Positions 1 through 4,480 of a stretch of 6,311 bases of DNA are shown here, piece by piece (position 1 is the first letter of the stretch; each line of letters opens with the position of its first letter). The stretch lies in NCBI GenBank assembly GCA_023412635.1, contig JAEYNI010000068.1:1-6311 (forward strand). The letters are read 5' to 3'. The notes beneath the pieces were generated by a model. It saw only the letters and a list, made by a program, of their open reading frames with translations. It was not told the DNA's origin and did not search any database. The stretch comes from Bacillota bacterium (GTDB taxonomy: Bacteria > Bacillota > Clostridia > Acetivibrionales > DSM-1351). The translations under genes were made by a program, and so were the position numbers.

Positions 1-404
1 TAAACCGACTTTTCTCCGTGACCATAAGGCAATTTATCATCGTATTCATAGGTGGGAACGCTCTGCCAAACACCGTTCTCGTCTTTAACGTTTCTTGTTC
101 CAACCCTGTAGCAGTTTATCTTGCACAGATCATGAAGTAAACCTACAATTGCAATACTCTCAGAGTCATACTCAAGGCGATAAACCTGTTTTACTCTGTC
201 TCTGGAAAGATAATCTTTAAGACACTCGTAGACGTTTATGCTATGCTCGGCAAGTCCACCCTCATAAGCACCATGAAATCTTGTACTAGCCGGAGCAGAG
301 AAGAAATCACTGGACTTAGACAATAAATATTCTAGAAGCTTATCCGAGCCTTCTCGCTGAATGTATGTATTATATATTTCAAGATATTGTTCCTTAACCC
401 CCAT
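1..404 (-). CDS. HD-domain phosphohydrolase, prophage type (3' end cut off by window edge)
   Basis: The visible 134 residues start MGVKEQYLEIYNTY and stay open to base 1, so the C-terminus is missing. HD-superfamily landmarks are visible: H54 in GLAEHSINVY, the H91-D92 pair in GLLHDLCKIN, and H129 in YGHGEKSV. These are metal ligands in that superfamily. The FHGAYEGGLAEHS and LPYGHGEKS segments resemble HD proteins common in Firmicute prophages and phages; that likeness is from memory. Substrate unknown. I chose the ATG at 404 because it is preceded by GGGGG at a normal distance. An in-frame ATG at 416 would add MGVN, but it lies inside that ribosome-site motif. The same motif (ATGGAGGTTA then GTG) precedes the possible leader peptide upstream, which supports 404. 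The gene lies behind a promoter at 564-592 and a structured leader. Being a real HD gene is fairly sure; phage origin is less sure. Confidence 0.85.
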   Translation of the reverse strand, partial: MGVKEQYLEIYNTYIQREGSDKLLEYLLSKSSDFFSAPASTRFHGAYEGGLAEHSINVYECLKDYLSRDRVKQVYRLEYDSESIAIVGLLHDLCKINCYRVGTRNVKDENGVWQSVPTYEYDDKLPYGHGEKSV

Positions 405-416
405 ATTAACCCCCAT

Positions 417-512
417 CTACGCGCATAGCGCGTATACAAATAGTAATAAAAAGCCGCTTAGCGGGTTTTTGCTGCGTGAAATGCACGATGACTTACAAAA
501 TGTATTTTTCAC
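417..512 (-). CDS. Possible 31-residue leader peptide upstream of the HD gene
   Basis: A GTG start at 512 sits 5 nt after a perfect GGAGG (522-518) and opens a 31-codon frame beginning MKNTFCKSSC, with a hydrophobic end (GFLLLFVYALCA) and a TAG stop at 419-417. The stop ends 12 nt before the HD start at 404, in the same frame. In favour: the good ribosome site and the position just behind a promoter. Against: the middle of the frame (KNPLSGFLL) is the translation of a terminator-like hairpin, a known source of false small genes. It could be a leader peptide, a small membrane peptide or chance. Confidence 0.3.
   Translation of the reverse strand: MKNTFCKSSCISRSKNPLSGFLLLFVYALCA
418..434 (-). 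other. Perfect 7-bp hairpin just upstream of the HD gene ribosome site
   Basis: TACGCGC and GCGCGTA flank a 3-nt loop, giving a GC-rich stem in otherwise AT-rich DNA, immediately before the GGGGG ribosome site of the HD gene. There is no T-run after it on either strand, so it is not a terminator. It could be an RNA structure that affects translation, or a dyad bound by a repressor. Confidence 0.5.
448..470 (-). terminator. Terminator-like hairpin inside the leader of the HD gene
   Basis: CCGC and GCGG arms around a TAA loop are flanked by A5 and T5 runs that can extend the stem across one C-C mismatch, so it could work in either direction. On the minus strand it lies between the promoter at 564-592 and the HD gene at 404. 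It would therefore stop transcripts before the gene unless it is bypassed, as in attenuation. Confidence 0.55.
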
Positions 513-514
513 GC
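474..514 (-). promoter_or_regulatory. Inverted repeat enclosing the leader-peptide start codon
   Basis: GCGTGAAA at 474-481 and TTTCACGC at 507-514 form a perfect 8-bp stem around 25 nt. On the minus-strand RNA the GTG start of the possible leader peptide lies inside the stem, next to its GGAGG. It is the upstream neighbour of the terminator-like hairpin. Whether it folds in cells is inference. Confidence 0.4.
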
Positions 515-538
515 TAACCTCCATCTGCGTTATAACAC

Positions 539-568
539 TTGACATAGTTTAATCTTATTTTATATTAT
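539..568 (+). promoter_or_regulatory. Possible plus-strand promoter facing the other way
   Basis: A perfect TTGACA (539-544) is followed by TATATT after 16 bp or TATTAT after 18 bp, overlapping the minus-strand promoter. No plus-strand gene follows. A transcript would run only about 95 nt to the bidirectional hairpin at 646-668. The bases 570-738 otherwise hold no gene that I can see. Confidence 0.3.
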
Positions 569-592
569 ATCTCACATATTCGGGCATATCAA
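564..592 (-). promoter_or_regulatory. Promoter for the leader and HD gene
   Basis: TTGATA at 592-587, a 17-bp spacer and a perfect TATAAT at 569-564 give a near-consensus vegetative promoter on the minus strand. Transcription would start near 557, leaving about 150 nt of leader before the HD gene at 404. Confidence 0.75.
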
Positions 593-645
593 ATGAGTGG
601 GATATTGGAAAAAATAAAATCGAAGAATAAAGAATAAAAATAAAT

Positions 646-668
646 AACGCCCTCATGCTGAGGACGTT
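646..668 (-). terminator. Bidirectional terminator downstream of the zinc-ribbon gene
   Basis: Ten-base arms, fully paired on the minus strand with one G-U pair, enclose a 3-nt loop. A T-rich tail (ATTTATTTTTATT) follows on the minus strand. On the plus strand the hairpin is followed by a shorter TTTT, so it may also stop plus-strand transcripts. Confidence 0.8.
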
Positions 669-695
669 TTGTCGTATTTATACTTTGGTTATGCT

Positions 696-727
696 GCAGT
701 ACTATGATACTTATGTATCTTCACTGC
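696..727 (-). other. Possible structured 3' untranslated segment
   Basis: GCAGT and ACTGC form outer arms, and GATAC and GTATC inner arms around a TTAT loop, with a small internal bulge. It lies 11 nt after the stop of the zinc-ribbon gene. No T-run follows, so it is not itself a terminator. Stem and position are seen; function is unknown. Confidence 0.3.
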
Positions 728-738
728 TTTTGAATTTG

Positions 739-978
739 TTACTTAGGTTGTTCTTTAAGTGGAAGCTCACTAATATGGTAAGTTATGCATTTAGATGCCC
801 TTGTTATTTTAGTACTTTTGCTAGCAGGTTTCTCCGCTGGAGTCTCCTTAACTGTTCTGGTACGGCCTGTTTTGCTGACTCTTGTCTTAGAAGCTGCTTT
901 CACCAGTTTGTTGCTGCATTTTTTATTAGTACAACTTCCGTTAATCATAACTGATCCACACTTACAAAATTCTGCCAT
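739..978 (-). CDS. Small zinc-ribbon protein with a basic tail
   Basis: 79 residues. The N-terminus (MAEFCKCGSVMINGSCTNKKC) has Cys at 5, 7, 16 and 21, a compact four-cysteine cluster likely to bind zinc. Residues 24-61 are rich in Lys, Arg, Ser and Thr and look unstructured and nucleic-acid friendly. The last part (ITRASKCITYHISELP, with C64) looks like a short folded or conserved tail. Start: ATG 978 has AGGG 9 nt upstream. Earlier ATGs at 987 and 1020 either lack a ribosome site or fall in the promoter. The gene has its own extended -10 promoter and a terminator at 646-668, so it is likely a single-gene unit. I recall small cysteine-rich proteins of this kind from clostridial genomes but know no function. 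A nucleic-acid-binding role is inference. Confidence 0.7.
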   Translation of the reverse strand: MAEFCKCGSVMINGSCTNKKCSNKLVKAASKTRVSKTGRTRTVKETPAEKPASKSTKITRASKCITYHISELPLKEQPK

Positions 979-1010
979 TCTGTTCATCCCTTCGATAGTT
1001 TTAAAATAAT

Positions 1011-1019
1011 AGTATACCA
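1011..1019 (-). promoter_or_regulatory. Extended -10 promoter of the zinc-ribbon gene
   Basis: TGGTATACT reads on the minus strand as an extended -10 (TG-n-TATACT). No convincing -35 is seen. Transcription would start near 1004, about 26 nt before the ATG at 978. It lies in the 65-bp gap after the HD gene. Confidence 0.6.
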
Positions 1020-1043
1020 TAAAAGGTTGACATTTATACAGAA

Positions 1044-1655
1044 TTATTTTTTATCTAAAACTAGATTCTTAAAATAATCATAGGCTTCCTGAGAATCAGG
1101 ATGATAAAATGGGATATCATCTTTACAGGAATTCAAATTTTCAAGATAGTATAACATTGCCGCTTCTTTTGAGCGCCTTATGGTTTCTTTAATCTCAAAT
1201 GCCAATTCCCTGTAGCCAGCTTCTTTCCAGCTCATTTTATCGGCAAGAAACACTTCTATTTCAATATTCCCTGGATTTTTCCGTGAAGTGGTATGATATC
1301 TTATAGCATCAAGTATCTCTGAATTACTTATTTTGAATACCTTTTCAGCTAAAAAACATGATACTTTTTGATGTGCAATGGAAGGTATTCTCCTTTCTCC
1401 TTCCAATAAACTAATATCATTATCTTGGCAGAAACTAACAATGTCTTCTTTTTCTACTATCTGTCCAAGGTCATGACAATAACAGGCTATTAAGCTGCCG
1501 TCCTCAATATGCCCGGTTAAATTTCTTATGTAATTCAATTCTTCTACAACATCCAGCGTGTGTTTATATACATCCTTTCTATTATGTAATGAAAAATATT
1601 CCTTAACATCACATTGGATATCTCCTGTAGTACAAAAATCAACATAATTCCTCAT
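1044..1655 (-). CDS. YqeK-like HD-domain phosphohydrolase
   Basis: 203 residues, full length for a YqeK-type domain. Metal-ligand landmarks run in the family order: H32 (YKHTLDVVEEL), H61-D62 (ACYCHDLGQIV), H95 (IPSIAHQKVS), H121 (DAIRYHTTSRK) and D139 (EVFLADKMSW). The IRYHTT...FLAD pattern and the late YHPDSQEAYDYF segment are typical of YqeK, whose studied members cleave diadenosine tetraphosphate (Ap4A) symmetrically. The usual yqeK gene sits between nadD and rsfS. This one is instead third in an operon with an AraC regulator and an ASCH-like protein, so it is probably a divergent paralogue and its substrate is open. Start: ATG 1655 follows AGAGG by 7 nt and lies 21 bp after the preceding gene's stop. 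HD fold is sure; the precise reaction is not. Confidence 0.85.
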   Translation of the reverse strand: MRNYVDFCTTGDIQCDVKEYFSLHNRKDVYKHTLDVVEELNYIRNLTGHIEDGSLIACYCHDLGQIVEKEDIVSFCQDNDISLLEGERRIPSIAHQKVSCFLAEKVFKISNSEILDAIRYHTTSRKNPGNIEIEVFLADKMSWKEAGYRELAFEIKETIRRSKEAAMLYYLENLNSCKDDIPFYHPDSQEAYDYFKNLVLDKK

Positions 1656-1676
1656 ATGAATACCTCTTTGCTGTTA

Positions 1677-2129
1677 TTAAAATCGAGACTTCTCATAGTT
1701 ATATGGGACACTTGTTCCAGCTACTACATCCTCTATTCTTTCAATAATTAGCCAATCATCCATATTACTTTGATGAATAAAATCCATTGGTGGTATAACT
1801 TTAACCTTTTCATATTCAATGAGACACAGACATTTTTTGTGCCATCTTTCCCTTTGCTTGTCTGATAAACTGAGCTTATTTTGATTCTCTTCGATAATCC
1901 GGTCTATTTCTTGATCAGTTAGCTTAATATAGTTTTGCACGTCTGAAACGGTTGCTGTAGCAGTAATCTGTTTAGAACCTCTTTTCATGAAATACAGTGT
2001 CTCACCTCTAAATACCCGGCTATGGGGTATTTTTCTCCCTGCTGCACCTCTGATGATCATTGTTTTAGTCCCATCAAGGATTTTATCCATAACCTTTTCC
2101 TTGTCATCACAATATACAACATGTACCAT
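1677..2129 (-). CDS. ASCH/PUA-like domain protein
   Basis: 150 residues. The pattern IIRGAAGRKIPHSRVFRGETLYFMKRGSKQITATATV (about 25-61, read as key blocks GRKIP, GETLYF and TATATV) resembles the ASCH branch of the PUA-like fold: a basic loop, a turn, a strand that closes the barrel. A helical insert (70-98) and a closing segment (KCLCLIEYEKVKVIPP) follow. ASCH proteins are thought to bind RNA or modified nucleosides, and some are nucleases or amidohydrolases; which applies here is not visible. Start: ATG 2129 has GGAG 7 nt upstream. The frame stays open to 2216, but that part overlaps the end of the araC-type gene and has no ribosome site. It is second in the operon, 25 bp after the regulator and 21 bp before the HD gene. 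Confidence 0.65.
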   Translation of the reverse strand: MVHVVYCDDKEKVMDKILDGTKTMIIRGAAGRKIPHSRVFRGETLYFMKRGSKQITATATVSDVQNYIKLTDQEIDRIIEENQNKLSLSDKQRERWHKKCLCLIEYEKVKVIPPMDFIHQSNMDDWLIIERIEDVVAGTSVPYNYEKSRF

Positions 2130-2154
2130 TTTTGATCTCCATTCTAAAAAAATA

Positions 2155-3015
2155 TCATGCTTTCCTGACAATAGGAAGCCATGCTTCACATCTATAATCA
2201 AGCTGACGTTGATCACCTTCAGAATAAACCTCTATATCAGGCGCATTTGCATATTCATAACCCGATGCTGGAAGCCACTCAGTAACAATACGTTTTTGAA
2301 GTTCCTGAAGTGCTTCAGGTAGAGGTCCGACACATTCAAATATTGCCCAGGTACATTCAGGAACAATGTACTCGTGCATTCCTACTGGAGCCTCCTTATC
2401 TGTGGCAACGGCAATATAGTAATCAAAATCCGTACCATTCATGCTGGCACTGACCCCTAAAAGTCCCAGGGGCTCCCTGTTTATTAGTGAGACTATGTCA
2501 GGTATTTGACCGCCTTCGGTTGTCTTTTGCCAAAACATTGGAACTTCTGCAAAATTCTCTTCAATATCAATGTTTAAGTGTTTCTTTACTCCAACTATCC
2601 TGAATGCTTCTTTCTTAACTATTCTGTAGTTCATTTCTGCTTCTCCTTTTACGGTGAGTTTGAAGCTAATCGGCGGAAATGCTTTGAGTTGAACACCTGC
2701 AGTTCTTGCCTCTGAAGGCGCTATGCCATGTACACTCCTGAAGGCACGTGTAAAAGCAGTTGGTGAATCGTAGCCATATTTCATAGCAATATCGATTATT
2801 TTACGGTCATTACTCTGTAAATCCAAAGCCGCACGGGTCATTTTTCTACGCCTTATGTATTCCGATAAAGGAATATCAGCTATATACGAAAACATTCTTT
2901 GAAAGTGAAAAGCCGAACAGCACGCAACTTCAGCAACTTTTTCAAGTTCGACTCCATCCTCTAAATGTTCTTCAATATAATTCATAGCCTTGTTTAAATG
3001 CTCAATCCATTCCAC
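2155..3015 (-). CDS. AraC-family regulator with GyrI-like effector domain
   Basis: 286 residues. Residues 1-105 form an AraC/XylS DNA-binding domain: a first helix-turn-helix around 24-45 (ELEKVAEVACCSAFHFQRMF) and a second around 73-95 (IIDIAMKYGYDSPTAFTRAF), ending in the typical GIAPSEAR. Residues 128-286 are a GyrI-like/Rob-type small-molecule domain (start NYRIVKKEAFRIVGVKK; later WAIFECVGPLPEALQEL; end EVYSEGD...YRCEAWLPI). Proteins of this layout usually sense hydrophobic or cationic compounds and activate transport or detoxification genes; the ligand here is unknown. Start: GTG 3015, 8 nt after a strong AAGGAG (3029-3024). The only nearby ATG is out of frame. It leads the operon with the ASCH and HD genes and probably autoregulates, since a dyad lies over its promoter. 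Confidence 0.92.
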   Translation of the reverse strand: MEWIEHLNKAMNYIEEHLEDGVELEKVAEVACCSAFHFQRMFSYIADIPLSEYIRRRKMTRAALDLQSNDRKIIDIAMKYGYDSPTAFTRAFRSVHGIAPSEARTAGVQLKAFPPISFKLTVKGEAEMNYRIVKKEAFRIVGVKKHLNIDIEENFAEVPMFWQKTTEGGQIPDIVSLINREPLGLLGVSASMNGTDFDYYIAVATDKEAPVGMHEYIVPECTWAIFECVGPLPEALQELQKRIVTEWLPASGYEYANAPDIEVYSEGDQRQLDYRCEAWLPIVRKA

Positions 3016-3036
3016 TCGATCTACTCCTTACTAAAA

Positions 3037-3042
3037 AGTATA
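3037..3042 (-). promoter_or_regulatory. -10 element of the AraC-ASCH-HD operon
   Basis: TATACT on the minus strand, 21 bp upstream of the GTG start. There is no recognisable -35 at 16-18 bp, as expected for a promoter that needs an activator. Transcription would start near 3030, just before the AAGGAG. Confidence 0.5.
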
Positions 3043-3062
3043 GCTTTATGATTAGTTAAAAT

Positions 3063-3097
3063 CCTCTCTTTTCTTGCACGAAATTGAGAGGTACAAG
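3063..3097. promoter_or_regulatory. Candidate operator: two overlapping dyads at the -35 region
   Basis: CCTCTC (3063-3068) and GAGAGG (3086-3091) form one inverted repeat. CTTGCAC (3073-3079) and GTACAAG (3091-3097) form a second with one mismatch and 11 bp between arms. They lie where the -35 and upstream activator site of the operon would be, so a binding site for the AraC-type protein is plausible. No binding data; chance is possible in AT-rich DNA. Confidence 0.3.
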
Positions 3098-3113
3098 TCA
3101 GGCATATTACATT

Positions 3114-3145
3114 ACAAAAGCCGCAAATCAAAGATTTACGGCTTT
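3114..3145 (-). terminator. Terminator following the displaced tRNA-Thr 3' end
   Basis: Thirteen-base arms (3117-3129 and 3133-3145), pairing fully on the minus strand with one G-U pair around a TTT loop, start 3 nt after the CCA of the tRNA 3'-end copy. The T tail is short. It probably was the original terminator of the tRNA-Thr gene and would now end fic transcripts. Confidence 0.7.
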
Positions 3146-3148
3146 CTT

Positions 3149-3180
3149 TGGAGCTGGTGAGAGGAATCGAACCTCCAACC
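3149..3180 (-). repeat. Displaced copy of the tRNA-Thr 3' end (distal attachment site)
   Basis: These 32 bases are identical to 4316-4347. They include CCA, discriminator, 3' acceptor strand and the T arm. Identity stops exactly at both edges (3148 versus 4315, 3181 versus 4348). No D arm or anticodon arm is present: upstream of it, after 22 bp, is the stop codon of fic. It cannot make a tRNA and fits the displaced target half left by integration into a tRNA gene. Confidence 0.85.
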
Positions 3181-3202
3181 GCTGGTAGTTCGTAAAGTAG
3201 TA

Positions 3203-3940
3203 TTATCGCTTTGCTTCATCGTCATCAACACGGTATTCGTGTGAAATGGGCTTGTAATCTTTTGTCTGGTATTTCTGATACTTTTCCCCATGTAGCATTG
3301 ATTCTTCCTGATCCCAATCATCAGAATATTCAATAGGGTCAGTACAGATTGCATCCAGTAAGATTTTCTCGAGATGCTCAAATTCTGAATATCGGTTAAG
3401 GCATGCCATCACAAAAGCATTGCGAACATATCCCGCACTGGCAGCCAAAAGGTCTTTGCCAAAGTAATATCCGAAATGTTCAATGAAAAAAGTCATTAAC
3501 ATTACAATACTTCGTGTGTTTCCCTCACGGAAGGGATGTACCTGCCACAGCAGCGGAAATTTTCTAGTGATCTGAGCGGCAAACTCCTCGCGGCTTAGTT
3601 CCTTCCAAGGAATTTTATTAATAACTTTCCAAGCTGTATCCAAGTCCATTTTGATGTTATAAGGGTCAGCATACCATATACTGATTCCAGCTAACAATGG
3701 TTCACGTTTTTGGATGTTTATAGTACGAAATTCTCCTGCCCAGTCGTACATGTCCTCAAATAAAACCTTATGAATTGTCTTGATTCCCTTTGTTGAGAAA
3801 TCATTAAAGCCCTGCTCATACAGCAACATCATGTTTGCGCGAGAAAGCTCAGCCTCCGCTAAATCTAATTCCTTTTGGTCATGGATATTCAGAAGATTGC
3901 GCAGAACAGAGCTTCCTTCGTAAAGATAAGGATCAGTCAT
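3203..3940 (-). CDS. Fic-family protein adenylyltransferase (toxin)
   Basis: 245 residues. The Fic core motif is H135-PFREGNTR-143: catalytic His135, acidic Glu139 for metal, Gly-Asn for the nucleotide phosphates and Arg143. A Thr stands where most members have Gly (GNGR). Upstream, EPLLAGISIWYADPYNI (about 80-96) matches the flap that holds the target. The N-terminus (YLYEGSSVLRNLLNI) and the DWAGEFRTINI segment (66-76) are typical of the class with a separate antitoxin. Such enzymes transfer AMP to target proteins; studied VbhT- and FicT-type relatives modify GyrB and ParE. No built-in inhibitory helix is evident. The tail after 205 is charged and less conserved. ATG 3940 overlaps the antitoxin stop by 8 bp and has no clear ribosome site, suggesting translation coupled to the antitoxin. 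It ends 22 bp from the distal tRNA repeat. Confidence 0.93.
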   Translation of the reverse strand: MTDPYLYEGSSVLRNLLNIHDQKELDLAEAELSRANMMLLYEQGFNDFSTKGIKTIHKVLFEDMYDWAGEFRTINIQKREPLLAGISIWYADPYNIKMDLDTAWKVINKIPWKELSREEFAAQITRKFPLLWQVHPFREGNTRSIVMLMTFFIEHFGYYFGKDLLAASAGYVRNAFVMACLNRYSEFEHLEKILLDAICTDPIEYSDDWDQEESMLHGEKYQKYQTKDYKPISHEYRVDDDEAKR

Positions 3941-4133
3941 GAGGTGTACCAGTAGCTGGACGTTTGTGCTTTGAAATAAGAGCAGCTTTCATCGCAGAAC
4001 CAGAAATTTCTCCTCGTGCCCACTGAGCAGAGAGTTTTTTAGCTTGAGTCGTTACTGGGACACCTTCTATTTTGTTCACGGCATTGGCAAGTTTTACTGC
4101 TGTTAACCGTTTAGAAAGCATTTTCGGAGACAT
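3933..4133 (-). CDS. VbhA-like antitoxin of the Fic toxin
   Basis: 66 residues. The inhibitory helix is LANAVNKIEGVPV (15-27), with E23-G24. In VbhA-type antitoxins this Glu salt-bridges the second Arg/ATP site of the Fic motif and blocks productive ATP binding. The usual Ser/Thr four residues before the Glu is Val19 here. The following AKKLSAQWARGEISGSAMKAAL block (31-52) is the helical rest of the small family fold; the tail HKRPATGTPHD looks flexible. Start: ATG 4133 lies 7 nt after AAAGGAGT. The frame opens earlier at 4166, but that start falls in the promoter. It is first in a two-gene operon and overlaps fic by 8 bp, the usual order for this toxin-antitoxin type. Confidence 0.85.
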   Translation of the reverse strand: MSPKMLSKRLTAVKLANAVNKIEGVPVTTQAKKLSAQWARGEISGSAMKAALISKHKRPATGTPHD

Positions 4134-4154
4134 ATCATCAACTCCTTTATAATT

Positions 4155-4183
4155 ATTATACCACAATCAGAGTCAAATGTTTA
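4155..4183 (-). promoter_or_regulatory. Promoter of the antitoxin-fic operon
   Basis: TAAACA (4183-4178), a 17-bp spacer and TATAAT (4160-4155) with an extended TG (4163-4162). Transcription would start near 4148, right before the AAAGGAG, giving a very short leader. The promoter lies inside the island, so the pair is expressed independently of the tRNA. No clear operator dyad is seen around it, and bases 4190-4270 show nothing else. Confidence 0.75.
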
Positions 4184-4273
4184 GTATTAACATCTTTAGT
4201 GAAAAGATAAATCATTTCTGGCTTGGCAACAGGAAATACAAACCTATAAATTATATAAACATCGATGAGTATA

Positions 4274-4310
4274 TAAAATCCTTAGAACCATTACAATTCT
4301 AAGGATTTTA
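4274..4310 (-). terminator. Terminator of tRNA-Thr, carried by the island
   Basis: Perfect 14-bp arms (4274-4287 and 4297-4310) around a 9-nt loop begin 5 nt after the tRNA CCA. On the minus strand the second arm ends in ATTTTA followed by TATA. The perfect symmetry would also allow function on the plus strand. Its sequence differs from the hairpin after the distal repeat. Confidence 0.8.
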
Positions 4311-4315
4311 TCCAC

Positions 4316-4347
4316 TGGAGCTGGTGAGAGGAATCGAACCTCCAACC
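4316..4347 (-). repeat. Proximal attachment-site copy inside intact tRNA-Thr
   Basis: The tRNA 3' end from CCA to the first bases before the T stem, identical over 32 bp to 3149-3180. The shared block leaves out the anticodon arm, so crossover would lie in the T arm or acceptor stem, a common position for tRNA-targeting tyrosine recombinases. Confidence 0.85.
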
Positions 4348-4390
4348 TGCGGTTTACGATACCGCTGCTCTGCCTTTGAGCCACACCAGC
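4316..4390 (-). tRNA. tRNA-Thr, anticodon CGT, with encoded CCA
   Basis: The minus strand folds as a cloverleaf: acceptor GCTGGTG with CACCAGC, D stem GCTC with GAGC around AAAGGCA, anticodon stem GCGGT with ACCGC around loop ATCGTAA, and T arm GGAGG-TTCGATT-CCTCT with one G-U pair. The anticodon CGT reads the threonine codon ACG. The discriminator is T and is followed directly by CCA. The body is 72 nt, short because of the small D loop. It is the integration target of the adjacent island: its last 32 bases are repeated at 3149-3180. Two candidate promoters lie upstream and a hairpin terminator immediately downstream. Confidence 0.95.
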
Positions 4391-4423
4391 ATATTTGTAA
4401 GAGCAGGACTTGCAGCCCTATAT

Positions 4424-4432
4424 ATTATATCA
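4424..4432 (-). promoter_or_regulatory. Proximal promoter of tRNA-Thr
   Basis: TGATATAAT on the minus strand is a perfect TATAAT with an extended TG. No good -35 is seen. The predicted start near 4417 leaves about 27 nt to be trimmed from the tRNA 5' end. Confidence 0.65.
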
Positions 4433-4480
4433 CAACAGGTTCAGTTACTTGCATAAATATTTTGTTGCCCCGCAATGCCT

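Larger units (their letters stand above)
3149..4347 (-). mobile_element. 1.17-kb tRNA-Thr-bounded island carrying only a Fic/VbhA pair
   Basis: Direct 32-bp repeats of the tRNA-Thr 3' end bound a unit of 1,167 bp. The tRNA is whole at one end, and only the 3' fragment remains at the other. Each copy is followed by a different hairpin terminator, as expected if the element brought its own tRNA end and terminator and pushed the native ones away. Cargo is one promoter, one antitoxin and one toxin; no integrase, relaxase or other gene fits. It could be a deletion remnant of a larger island or a small element moved by an integrase supplied elsewhere. Repeats and contents are seen; integration is inferred. 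Confidence 0.65.

Noticed and set aside
414..419. TAG read as pyrrolysine to join the small frame to the HD gene
   Set aside because: No pyrrolysine gene or insertion signal is seen, and a good separate ribosome site precedes the HD start.
361..552. A 63-codon plus-strand frame (contains KKPLSGFLL)
   Set aside because: That phrase is the translation of a terminator hairpin, there is no ribosome site, and it is antisense to a leader and the HD gene start.
655..1009. Plus-strand reading frames of 74-99 codons opposite the zinc-ribbon gene
   Set aside because: They have no ribosome site, give leucine- and cysteine-rich sequence typical of antisense frames, and lie opposite a better-supported gene.
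3136..3381. An 81-codon minus-strand frame across the end of fic and the tRNA fragment
   Set aside because: It is an alternate frame of the fic 3' end, without a family match or ribosome site; the Fic frame carries the conserved residues.
2155..3940. Functional link between the GyrI-like domain and Fic attack on gyrase
   Set aside because: GyrI-like domains in AraC regulators bind small molecules, the genes are in different units, and a tRNA fragment with a terminator separates them.
3149..4315. Insertion sequence or transposon
   Set aside because: No transposase, no terminal inverted repeats and no short target duplication; the flanking repeat is a 32-bp tRNA end, which points to site-specific integration.
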